From NCBI GenBank assembly GCA_965206355.1, contig OZ242212.1, positions 1,426,001 through 1,490,000 on the forward strand: a stretch of 64,000 nt of DNA. The letters run 5' to 3'. Below the pieces are notes generated by a model. That model was not told the DNA's origin, did not search any database, and worked only from the letters and a program-made list of their open reading frames with translations. Made by a program: the position numbers and the translations under genes. Within the stretch, counting starts at the first letter, position 1, and every line of letters starts with the position of its first letter. The DNA is from Spongiihabitans sp965206355 (lineage in GTDB: Bacteria; Pseudomonadota; Gammaproteobacteria; Arenicellales; Poriferihabitantaceae). Of the stretch, positions 36,046 through 44,095 are shown piece by piece.

Positions 36046-36205
36046 GACCTTTGCACGGAAGATGATTTCGCTTTCAGGTAAGGCAAAAACGCACGGAATG
36101 AGGGAGTTTATGCTTATAAATGACCGATTGAGTACGATTTTACCAACAGTAGGCGCTTTTAGGCGACGTAGCCTGCAGGTGAAATGGCTTTCGTACAAAG
36201 GTCTC
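36044..36205 (+). mobile_element. MITE copy 6 (162 bp, long class), inserted in the iscA-like stop codon
   Basis: Complete long-class copy. TAAGT flanks it on both sides, a 5 bp duplication. The first two bases of the element (GA) complete the TGA stop of the iscA-like gene. Removing the element and one TAAGT would give AAG TAG, so the encoded protein is unchanged. Confidence 0.93.
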
Positions 36206-36294
36206 TAAGTAGTAATACCTCCCAGAGTAGCGTTGACCTATGTTGTCTCGCTGAAGCGCTGATAAAGAGACACCAATCATTCACAGGCTAATTC

Positions 36295-37809
36295 GTGGCT
36301 TCCGTCAACGTATCTTTTTCACAACAACAACCGCTCCCGAAAATTATTCCTGCACGGCGAGTTGCCTTCCCGACGCTTGGTTGTAAGGTAAATATTTTTG
36401 AGTCGGAAATGCTGGCAGAAAAAATAGTTGGCAATCAATATCGTCGCGTAGATGCCAGCGAGCAGGCAGACCTTTATATTATTAACACTTGCACGGTCAC
36501 CGCTGAAGCCGATCGCCAAGCCAGACAATTAGTCAGACGTGTGGTGCGACAAAATCCGGATGCCTGGGTGGTGGTTAGTGGATGCTATGCACAAATGTCG
36601 CCACAAACCTGTGCCGAAATTCCGGGTGTTGATTTGGTGGTGGGTAACAGCCAAAAACTCGCTATTCCGGAATTACTGGATGACCTCTATCAGGGTAATC
36701 TTGCCCCGATTCTGTTGCAGGATATTGACCATGAAATAAGTCTGCCTGATCAGTTGCTTCAGGGTTTTGAGGGGCATAGTCGGGCATTTGTACAAATTCA
36801 GCAGGGCTGCGATCAGGGCTGCACATTTTGTATCATTCATACTGCCAGAGGGCGCAATCGCTCGTTCTCACCAGCAATGATTAAACGACAGTGTCAACGT
36901 CTGATTATGAACGGCTATGGTGAGATTGTACTTTGTGGTGTCGATGTTGGATCGTATGGCGCCGATTTCGAGGATGCTGAAATCGGATTGACGGAGTTAT
37001 TGCGGTTGCTCCTTGAGCTTAATGGGACGAATGAGAGAACGGATATGCTTTATCGGTTGCGGTTGAGCTCCATAGACCCGGCGCATATTACCGATGAATT
37101 TATTGATCTTCTGGCGCAGAATCCCGGAATCTGTCCGCAACTGCATTTATCCCTGCAAAGCGCCAATACCTTGATATTGAAACGAATGAAACGCCGTGCC
37201 ACCAAAAAGCTTATCTATGAGCGCATCGGTGCATTACGGTCGGCATTACCAGAACTGGTTTTAAGTGCCGATATTCTGGTCGGGTTTCCCACCGAGAGCG
37301 AAGCGTATTTCGCCGACACCCTGCTGGCTATCTATGATCTGGAAATTGCCTATCCGCATGTTTTTCGCTATTCACCACGACCCGGAACCCCGGCGGCAAG
37401 AATCCCGTCACAGGTTCCAATGCCACTACGCAAAAGTCGGGCAAAGGCAATTCGTGATGCTGGTGAAGCGGTTTGGGAGCGAGTTGCCAAGCGTCAGATT
37501 GGTCAGTATAAAACGGTTCTTGTTGAGTCCGCTAACAGCAAGGCAATGCATCCGGATTCAGTGGCGGATTTGGGGGCAGGCTGGATAGTGGGCAGGGCTG
37601 ATAATTACTTTCCGGTGAAATTTCAGGAGACACGGGCCGCTCAATCTGGAGATAAGGCTGAATATAGAACTCAAGATAAGGCTAAAGACAAAGTGGAAAA
37701 TAAAGTCGATCAAAACAGCATAGCGCAAAGCTGCCGTTGGCGGGATCTGAAAATTACCGGTGTGGGGGACAAGACATTATTAGGTCGGGTCGAGAAGCAC
37801 TGCCAGTAA
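36295..37809 (+). CDS. mtaB: tRNA (N6-threonylcarbamoyladenosine-C2)-methylthiotransferase
   Basis: 504 aa from a GTG start; usual MtaB length is about 430-450. It has the three family parts: an N-terminal MTTase domain with three conserved cysteines (FPTLGCKVN, INTCTVTAEAD, SGCYAQ), a radical-SAM domain with C-x3-C-x2-C in GCDQGCTFCIIHTARG, and a C-terminal TRAM-like region. It adds a methylthio group to t6A37 of tRNA. A strongly charged low-complexity insert (residues ~446-475, alternating Lys/Asp/Glu) interrupts the TRAM region and accounts for most of the extra length. Confidence 0.9.
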   Translation: MASVNVSFSQQQPLPKIIPARRVAFPTLGCKVNIFESEMLAEKIVGNQYRRVDASEQADLYIINTCTVTAEADRQARQLVRRVVRQNPDAWVVVSGCYAQMSPQTCAEIPGVDLVVGNSQKLAIPELLDDLYQGNLAPILLQDIDHEISLPDQLLQGFEGHSRAFVQIQQGCDQGCTFCIIHTARGRNRSFSPAMIKRQCQRLIMNGYGEIVLCGVDVGSYGADFEDAEIGLTELLRLLLELNGTNERTDMLYRLRLSSIDPAHITDEFIDLLAQNPGICPQLHLSLQSANTLILKRMKRRATKKLIYERIGALRSALPELVLSADILVGFPTESEAYFADTLLAIYDLEIAYPHVFRYSPRPGTPAARIPSQVPMPLRKSRAKAIRDAGEAVWERVAKRQIGQYKTVLVESANSKAMHPDSVADLGAGWIVGRADNYFPVKFQETRAAQSGDKAEYRTQDKAKDKVENKVDQNSIAQSCRWRDLKITGVGDKTLLGRVEKHCQ

Positions 37810-38121
37810 GGTACATTTTCCGAAAAAATAACCCCTTAAATCCGCTTTTAGTGGGTGTCCTTAATTCCTCTCGTCCTTAATTCTTTCTCATTAAGGGCTG
37901 ACTACCCTAGTTTTTAGTGGTTGTCCACAATTTCCCCCATTCGTGCCTATCTGTGGGTGTCCCCAACCTGTCCCCTCACCCTAATCTGACGGACAAGGCG
38001 TGAAACAATCAGATTATGCTGTTCCAGCCTGTTAATCCAGATAAGCTAAAGCGCTGTGGACATCGCCATCACCACGTGGTGATGGCGAGTGCCGAATAAG
38101 ATCGCTAGAATCAATACCAGC
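37810..38121. other. Intergenic stretch with a degenerate short repeat
   Basis: No gene. The motif TTTAGTGGGTGTCC recurs in diverged form about three times within ~110 bp (near 37847, 37910 and 37953). No known element was recognised. It separates convergent mtaB and phnX, so it probably also contains termination signals. Confidence 0.35.
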
Positions 38122-38970
38122 TTACGGTTGTTCGCCGCGTCTCAATCTGCTTTCAATGTCATCCAGACAGGGTATCAAATCGGCAATACTGTCAATAACG
38201 TAATGTGCGCCGCGCTGATACATGGTAGGGTAAATTCGATCTCGATGTTTTTGTTTAAGCTCTTCTGGGAAGGCATTCCATTCATCAAGCTGTACGCCGA
38301 CTTCATTGCCAGAAATTGCCAGACCGATAGCCCATGCCCTCGCATTCAAACCCTCTTCAATACCAGTCAAGGTGTCGTCAATTTTGACCACCGATTGTAC
38401 TGGCGAAATATCAAGTTCAAGCATATTACGCAGTACCATGTGCGGGAAAGGGCGACCACGTTTGACATCACCTGCACCGAAAGTCGCATCGGGAACATAG
38501 CCTTGCTTTGCAGCATCGGCTTGATTGATGGCTAACATACCCGGAAGATAACCGGAGGTTGAGCCGATTTTATAACTCCGTTTACGACATTCGCTGATCA
38601 CGTCAAGCGTGCCCGGAATGAGTTGTGAATAGTCAGAAAGACAGGCTTCTTGCATCGGCACGAAATCTGTGAACATACGTTCAACATCGTTGTCTGTCGG
38701 TTCACTGCCATGCGTTTCGAGCCAACGACGACGCACACTGGGAATCTCACAGATTAAACCGATATGGACTCTTTTATGTGCCCCCATAGGGATACGCGCT
38801 TCTTCAAGGCTGATGGGTACGCCAGCTTTCTCGAATACCTGGCAGAACACCACGGCAGGGGCCATACAGCCAAAGTCCATGGTTGTTCCCGCCCAGTCGA
38901 GGATGACGCAGCGTAGTGGGCCACGGTAGGCGCGGGTGTAAGTAAATTCTCGTTCATAAGTATATTGCAT
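38122..38970 (-). CDS. phnX: Phosphonoacetaldehyde hydrolase
   Basis: 282 aa from the ATG at 38970; an in-frame ATG 18 codons upstream adds a non-conserved leader. HAD-superfamily enzyme with nucleophile Asp25 in LDWAGTTMDFG and the Schiff-base lysine Lys66 in PMGAHKRVHI, both diagnostic of PhnX. Further motifs: GSTSGYLP and VKIDDTLTGIEEGLNA. It cleaves the C-P bond of phosphonoacetaldehyde, the second step of 2-aminoethylphosphonate use. The aminotransferase PhnW and a phosphonate transporter are not nearby. Confidence 0.93.
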   Translation of the reverse strand: MQYTYEREFTYTRAYRGPLRCVILDWAGTTMDFGCMAPAVVFCQVFEKAGVPISLEEARIPMGAHKRVHIGLICEIPSVRRRWLETHGSEPTDNDVERMFTDFVPMQEACLSDYSQLIPGTLDVISECRKRSYKIGSTSGYLPGMLAINQADAAKQGYVPDATFGAGDVKRGRPFPHMVLRNMLELDISPVQSVVKIDDTLTGIEEGLNARAWAIGLAISGNEVGVQLDEWNAFPEELKQKHRDRIYPTMYQRGAHYVIDSIADLIPCLDDIESRLRRGEQP

Positions 38971-39212
38971 AGTACTTGCTCTGATTAGTGGTGTGGATGT
39001 GATATGAAATGTGTAAAATCGCAAAGTAATTAACTATATTGAAGCCTTGCGTAGGGTATGCACAAAGCGAGCGGCTAGCAAATTGTTATTGTGTATAGTT
39101 GATATTGTCATGCTCAATAACAAGCAGGATTGAGATACCGTTGATACCTTATTACGAGAGATACCCTTTTAATGACACGCAAACCACGCTAACCGCCTAT
39201 AAAATACTGACG

Positions 39213-40748
39213 ATGACTTTTACGTTGATGATTCAAGCAACAACTTCCAATGCGGGCAAGAGCGTCATTGCCGCAGGATTGTGTCGCCTGTTTCAGCGCA
39301 AGGGGTTGCGTGTGGCACCGTTCAAACCACAGAATATGGCATTAAACAGTGCGGTGACTATGGATGGTGGTGAAATTGGTCGATCTCAGGCAGTGCAGGC
39401 ATTGGCTTGCGGAATTGAGCCGCATACCGATATGAATCCGATTCTGCTAAAACCGAATAGTGATAAGGGCGCACAGGTGATTATTCACGGTCATTCAATG
39501 GGGAATATGGATGCGGTTGAATACCATGCCTTCAAAAAGGAGGCGATGAAATATGCGCTGGCATCTTATCAGCGTTTGGCAGCGCAATACGATTTGATTA
39601 TTGTTGAAGGCGCGGGCAGTCCGGCAGAGATTAACCTGCGTGAACATGATATCGCCAACATGGGATTTGCAACGGCAGTAAATTGTGCGGTGTTGCTGGT
39701 TGCCGATATTGATCGAGGTGGTGTATTCGCTCATTTGCGTGGCACTATGGACTGCCTTGCCGAGGAAGAACGCAGACTGGTGAGCGGCTTCCTCATCAAT
39801 CGCTTCCGCGGCGACAAGACATTACTGGATTCAGGCATTGACTGGCTCACCGCTAAAACCGGTATCCGCACTCTGGGCGTTTTACCCTATCTTGAAGGGC
39901 TGCATATTGAGGCCGAGGATGCAGTGGATTCTCGTTGCAGAGCGGACAGACACCACGTGGACAACGGCGTTTCAGAACGGCTCAAGGTTATCGTTCCACA
40001 CCTCCCGCGCATCAGTAATCACACGGATTTTGACGTGTTGAGACTGCATCCGCAGGTTGATCTACGGTTTATCGGCGCGCGAGAGGAGATTCCGCCGAGT
40101 GATTTGATTGTATTGCCCGGCAGTAAAAATACCATCAACGATTTGCATTGGTTGATGACAAACCATTGGGCTGAACATATAAAAAAACATCTGCGTTATG
40201 GTGGAAAACTGATGGGTATTTGTGGCGGTTATCAGATGATTGGACAGGCAATACATGACCCTGATGGTATAGAAGGCCGTGCCGGATCACGACCGGGATT
40301 GCAGTTGATGGATTTTGAAACCAGATTTGAACCGGTAAAAAAACTATTGAGGGTGTCCGGCACGTTACTGGATGAACATATCCGTACTGAAAGCACGGCT
40401 AAATCCTCTCGGGGAGCAATCATCACAGAGAAAAAAACCCGTGTAGAAGGTTATGAAATTCATGTTGGCTCAACCACGGGTCGTGCTCTGAAACGTCCTG
40501 CAATCAACCTCGGAGATCGTTTTGACGGGGTGATTTCAAAAGATAAGCAGATTCTGTGTACCTATTTACATGGCATATTTGATCACCATGATGCCTGCGC
40601 GGCACTGTTGAACTGGGGCGGGCTAAAAAGCGGCACGGGGTTTGACTATAAAAGACATCGCCAGCGTGAGATTGACAGAGTGGCAAAGATGCTGGAAAGC
40701 GAAATAGATTATTCGCAGTTGATTAGCCGCATTGGCATAAAGCACTAA
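39213..40748 (+). CDS. cobQ: Cobyric acid synthase
   Basis: 511 aa from the ATG at 39213. The N-terminal ATPase-like domain starts with MIQATTSNAGKSV and includes PFKPQNMALNSAVT and VEGAGSPAEINL. The C-terminal glutamine amidotransferase domain has the nucleophile in MGICGGYQMIG and the catalytic His in TYLHGIFDHH. It amidates four side chains of adenosylcobyrinate a,c-diamide. The stop overlaps the cobD start (TAATG). The product supports B12 or corrinoid supply, relevant to the corrinoid methyl transfer genes at 78-5756. Confidence 0.96.
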   Translation: MTFTLMIQATTSNAGKSVIAAGLCRLFQRKGLRVAPFKPQNMALNSAVTMDGGEIGRSQAVQALACGIEPHTDMNPILLKPNSDKGAQVIIHGHSMGNMDAVEYHAFKKEAMKYALASYQRLAAQYDLIIVEGAGSPAEINLREHDIANMGFATAVNCAVLLVADIDRGGVFAHLRGTMDCLAEEERRLVSGFLINRFRGDKTLLDSGIDWLTAKTGIRTLGVLPYLEGLHIEAEDAVDSRCRADRHHVDNGVSERLKVIVPHLPRISNHTDFDVLRLHPQVDLRFIGAREEIPPSDLIVLPGSKNTINDLHWLMTNHWAEHIKKHLRYGGKLMGICGGYQMIGQAIHDPDGIEGRAGSRPGLQLMDFETRFEPVKKLLRVSGTLLDEHIRTESTAKSSRGAIITEKKTRVEGYEIHVGSTTGRALKRPAINLGDRFDGVISKDKQILCTYLHGIFDHHDACAALLNWGGLKSGTGFDYKRHRQREIDRVAKMLESEIDYSQLISRIGIKH

Positions 40749-41719
40749 TGTCTGATGTTGCATTATCACTGCTATTATCATGGGCATTGTCAGTGCTACC
40801 GGTGTTGTTGTGCATCATCGCCTTGCTGTTAGATCGGCTTATCGGTGAACCCGGATTCCATCCGTTAATCTGGTTTGGCAATGCCGCAATTTGGGTTGAA
40901 CAACGATACAACCATCAACAATCGCGCCTTAGCGGTGGCATAGCCGTGTTATTGCTCATCAGCCTACCCGTGGGTTTGGTCTGGCTGATTCAGACAATGG
41001 CTGAATCACTGTTGATGCAAATAATGGTGGATGTGCTTGTCCTGACTTTTGTTATTGGCTGGCAGAGCATGAAACAACATGCGATGACTGTTGTTGAGTC
41101 TCTGCGGGTTGGTGATCATGAGAACGCCAGACACAAGCTGTCAATGATTGTCAGCCGACAAACGACGACTATGAATGAAGCCGAGGTGGTGGGTTCAACT
41201 ATCGAATCGGTACTTGAAAATGGCAATGATTGTGTTTTTGCATCGTTGTTTTGGTATGCACTGTTGGGGCCGGCAGGGGCACTATTACATCGTCTGGTCA
41301 ATACGCTGGATGCGATGTGGGGTTATAAAAATGAACAGTATTTGCATTTCGGCTATTTTGCGGCACGTTTTGACGATCTATTGGGCTGGTTGCCGGCTCG
41401 TTTGACCGCTATTTGCTATGCCATTAGCGGTTCCTCGCGCCGGGCATTACATTCGTGGCAAAAGCAGATGGGCAAGCATAAAAGTCCGAATGCTGGTTTG
41501 GTTATGGCGACCGGAGCCGGGGCGTTAGGTATTATCATCGGCGGCCCGGCTATTTACCATGCTGTGCGACAGCGTAAGCCGTGTCTCGGTATCGGTGAAG
41601 TAGCCAAAGTTGCGGATATTAAAAGATCGATACAGTTAATTCAAAAGAGTCTGGTGGTGTGGCTTATTTTGTTTACGCTGTGGTTGTGGTTGTTGGGGCT
41701 GTTGGGGGAGCAAATTTGA
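40748..41719 (+). CDS. cobD: Adenosylcobinamide-phosphate synthase
   Basis: 323 aa, also named CbiB. Integral membrane protein with about 4-5 hydrophobic segments. Conserved motifs: LDRLIGEPGFHPLIWFG at the N-terminus, VGSTIESVLENGND, and NTLDAMWGYKNEQYLHFGYFAARFDDLLGWLPAR. It attaches the aminopropanol arm to cobyric acid. It overlaps cobQ by one base, so the pair is translationally coupled. Other cob genes are not in the window. Confidence 0.95.
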   Translation: MSDVALSLLLSWALSVLPVLLCIIALLLDRLIGEPGFHPLIWFGNAAIWVEQRYNHQQSRLSGGIAVLLLISLPVGLVWLIQTMAESLLMQIMVDVLVLTFVIGWQSMKQHAMTVVESLRVGDHENARHKLSMIVSRQTTTMNEAEVVGSTIESVLENGNDCVFASLFWYALLGPAGALLHRLVNTLDAMWGYKNEQYLHFGYFAARFDDLLGWLPARLTAICYAISGSSRRALHSWQKQMGKHKSPNAGLVMATGAGALGIIIGGPAIYHAVRQRKPCLGIGEVAKVADIKRSIQLIQKSLVVWLILFTLWLWLLGLLGEQI

Positions 41720-41790
41720 CAGGGCATTACTTTCGGGCTAACAGGCAAATAAGAGTAGGCAAATAACATTGTTTTATGAATTGACATTTG

Positions 41791-41799
41791 TGGTAGAAT
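41791..41799 (+). promoter_or_regulatory. Candidate extended -10 for rpsP operon
   Basis: TGGTAGAAT matches an extended -10 (TGn then TAGAAT), 49 bp before rpsP. A TTGACA at 41781-41786 is too close to serve as its -35. The GCGGGCC just downstream resembles discriminator-like GC-rich sequences of ribosomal promoters. Confidence 0.4.
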
Positions 41800-41847
41800 C
41801 GCGGGCCTTTAGATAGCTAATAATTCCAGCGGGGAATAGATAACATA

Positions 41848-42102
41848 ATGGTAACAATTCGTTTATCACGGGGTGGTTCCAAGAAGCGACCATTTTATTC
41901 AATTTTGGTGGCGGATCAACGCCGTTCGACACAGGGTAGGTTTATTGAAAGAATAGGGTTTTTTAATCCTGTGGCGCGTGGCAATGAGGAGAAACTACGT
42001 CTTGACACTGAGCGATGGGAGCATTGGGTTGGATTGGGTGCTGCGCCGAGTGAGCGTGTTAAACAGCTTTATAAGCAGGCGAAATCTGCGACAACGGTCT
42101 GA
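41848..42102 (+). CDS. rpsP: 30S ribosomal protein S16
   Basis: 84 aa, the normal length, with the N-terminal signature MVTIRLSRGGSKKRPFYSILVADQRR and FIERIGFFNP. First gene of the conserved rpsP-rimM-trmD-rplS operon. Confidence 0.98.
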   Translation: MVTIRLSRGGSKKRPFYSILVADQRRSTQGRFIERIGFFNPVARGNEEKLRLDTERWEHWVGLGAAPSERVKQLYKQAKSATTV

Positions 42103-42244
42103 TAACGCCTAATAACACCTGATAAACATTGTGCTGTCTGGCATCATATTGAGCGATTAGATGCGGCTGTATTAGGGTCGATGGGGATTGGCTGGGATTG
42201 GCGGGTTGGTCAAGCCGTTAGATTGCAAGTGCATTAAGTAAAAG

Positions 42245-42796
42245 TTGATTTTGCTAACCAATCCCGTCATATTGGGTAAGATTTGTGGGCATTTTGGTGT
42301 CAAGGGTTGGGTTAAGGTGATGTCTTATACGCGTCCAGTCGAGCAGATTTTTCAATATGACAGTTGGACGGTTTGCCTGAATGATAGATCATGGCAGATG
42401 GTGATTGCGGTCTCGGCATTCAAACAAAATGCCAAAGGCTTGATGGTTAAGTTGGCAGGTTATGACAGCCGTCAGGCAGCGCAGGGGCTTATCGGCAGTT
42501 ATGTCGGCATAGATCGATCTCGACTTAAACCGCTACCAGAGGGCGATTACTACTGGTTGGATTTAATCGGCTTGAGCGTGGTTAATCTGGAAGGTGTGAT
42601 GTTGGGTAAAGTCGATCACCTGCTTGAGACGGGTGCGAATGATGTTCTGGTGGTGCATGCCCAAGCGTCTCAGGATGCGACAGTAGAAAAGAGTAAAACC
42701 CGCGTAGAACGATTATTACCGTGGAGTGATAATGTGGTAATCCGGGTTGATCTCGAAATCGGAGTTATAACAGTGGACTGGGCGGCAGACTACTGA
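42245..42796 (+). CDS. rimM: 16S rRNA maturation factor RimM
   Basis: 183 aa from a TTG start at 42245; no ATG fits the conserved N-terminus ILGKICGHFGVKGWVKV, so a rare start is likely. An N-terminal RimM barrel is followed by a PRC-barrel domain beginning near YYWLDLIGLSVVNLEG. It binds S19 and assists 30S assembly. A 142 bp gap separates it from rpsP, longer than usual for this operon. Confidence 0.93.
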   Translation: MILLTNPVILGKICGHFGVKGWVKVMSYTRPVEQIFQYDSWTVCLNDRSWQMVIAVSAFKQNAKGLMVKLAGYDSRQAAQGLIGSYVGIDRSRLKPLPEGDYYWLDLIGLSVVNLEGVMLGKVDHLLETGANDVLVVHAQASQDATVEKSKTRVERLLPWSDNVVIRVDLEIGVITVDWAADY

Positions 42797-42816
42797 AGGG
42801 ATATGGCACAAAAACG

Positions 42817-43590
42817 ATGGAAATAAATGTTATTTCCATATTTTCGGGTATGTTTGATGCGGTCGCTAGGTTCGGGATTACCCGACAGGCGATAGAAAAG
42901 GGCTTGTTGACGCTGGATTTATGGAATCCTCGTGACTATACCGAGGATCGGCACAGAGCGGTTGATGACCGACCGTATGGGGGCGGACCGGGTATGCTGA
43001 TGAAAGCGGAACCGCTGGCGCGTTGTCTTGATGATGTCAGCGCGGCGCGCACTGATGATTCCGCTGCTCCGCATGTGGTGGTGTATTTATCGCCTCAGGG
43101 TGATTTGCTCAATCAGGCGTTGCTTGAAGAATGGGCGGAGTATGCCGGTTTGACGCTAATTGCCGGACGATACGAAGGTATTGATGAAAGAATAATTGAA
43201 AGTCGTGTTGATCGAGAAGTTTCGGTTGGCGACTATGTCTTGGCAGGGGGAGAGATTCCTGCGATGATAGTCATTGACGCGATTGCAAGGTTATTGTCCG
43301 GCGTATTGGGCAATGATTTGTCAGCCAGACAAGATTCATTTTCGAATGGATTGCTGGATTGCCCGCATTACACGCGACCTGAGTGTTTTGAGGGTTTGAA
43401 GGTACCACAGGTGTTATTGAGTGGTGACCACGAAAAAATCAGGCAATGGCGCTTGCATCAGTCCATTGTGAAAACCGCTAAACGCAGACCCGATTTGCTG
43501 GAATGCCTGAAAAATGACGGGATTGACAGCGAACAGATTAAATTATTGAAAGAATTTCAATTGGAGCAACAAGATGACGAATATAATTGA
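42817..43590 (+). CDS. trmD: tRNA (guanine-37-N1)-methyltransferase
   Basis: 257 aa SPOUT-class enzyme. The SAM trefoil-knot region reads LIAGRYEGIDERIIE and VGDYVLAGGEIPAMIVIDAIARL. The early DDRPYGGGPGMLM is also diagnostic. It methylates G37 in tRNAs to prevent frameshifting. Its last 17 bp overlap rplS. Confidence 0.97.
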   Translation: MEINVISIFSGMFDAVARFGITRQAIEKGLLTLDLWNPRDYTEDRHRAVDDRPYGGGPGMLMKAEPLARCLDDVSAARTDDSAAPHVVVYLSPQGDLLNQALLEEWAEYAGLTLIAGRYEGIDERIIESRVDREVSVGDYVLAGGEIPAMIVIDAIARLLSGVLGNDLSARQDSFSNGLLDCPHYTRPECFEGLKVPQVLLSGDHEKIRQWRLHQSIVKTAKRRPDLLECLKNDGIDSEQIKLLKEFQLEQQDDEYN

Positions 43591-43924
43591 TCAACTCGAA
43601 GCAGAGCAAATTAAAAATGACATTCCTGAATTTAGTCCTGGTGATCAGGTCAGGGTTCAGGTTCGGGTCAAAGAGGGTACGCGCGAGCGTCTACAAGCCT
43701 ATGAAGGTGTTGTCATAGCCAAGAAAAACAGAGGCTTGAACTCTTCATTTACGGTTAGAAAAGTAGCTAATGGGGAAGGGGTAGAGCGGGTTTTTCAGAC
43801 GCACAGCCCGCTCATTGGCGAAATCAAAGTGATTAGAAAAGGAGATGTCAGACGTGCAAAATTGTATTATCTGCGCGATCGCTCTGGAAAAGCGGCACGC
43901 ATTAAGGAAAAAGTACGCGGATAG
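43574..43924 (+). CDS. rplS: 50S ribosomal protein L19
   Basis: 116 aa with the typical FSPGDQVRVQVRVKEGTRERLQAYEGVVIAKKNRG and the C-terminal AKLYYLRDRSGKAARIKEK. It overlaps trmD by 17 bp, suggesting translational coupling. The start is preceded by GGAGCAAC-like sequence within trmD. Confidence 0.98.
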   Translation: MTNIIDQLEAEQIKNDIPEFSPGDQVRVQVRVKEGTRERLQAYEGVVIAKKNRGLNSSFTVRKVANGEGVERVFQTHSPLIGEIKVIRKGDVRRAKLYYLRDRSGKAARIKEKVRG

Positions 43925-44095
43925 TCTTAGGATTGTACTATGGTGGAGATGTGGGTATCGCCTTGCGATAGTGGGTGGGAGAAAGGACAACATCCTATAT
44001 AGCAGGTGGCATATAGTCGCTTGCTCTTGTTTATGCGTTATAATTTTGTTGTGCCCGACGACATCCCAATTAAATTGTACCCGTTTGCGGTGAAT

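Noticed and set aside
38971..39212. Cobalamin riboswitch before cobQ
   Set aside because: No B12-box or typical long structured leader was recognised by eye; not claimed without a model search.
41781..41799. TTGACA plus TAGAAT as a standard promoter pair for rpsP
   Set aside because: The spacing is only 7 bp, far below the usual 16-18; only an extended -10 is reported.
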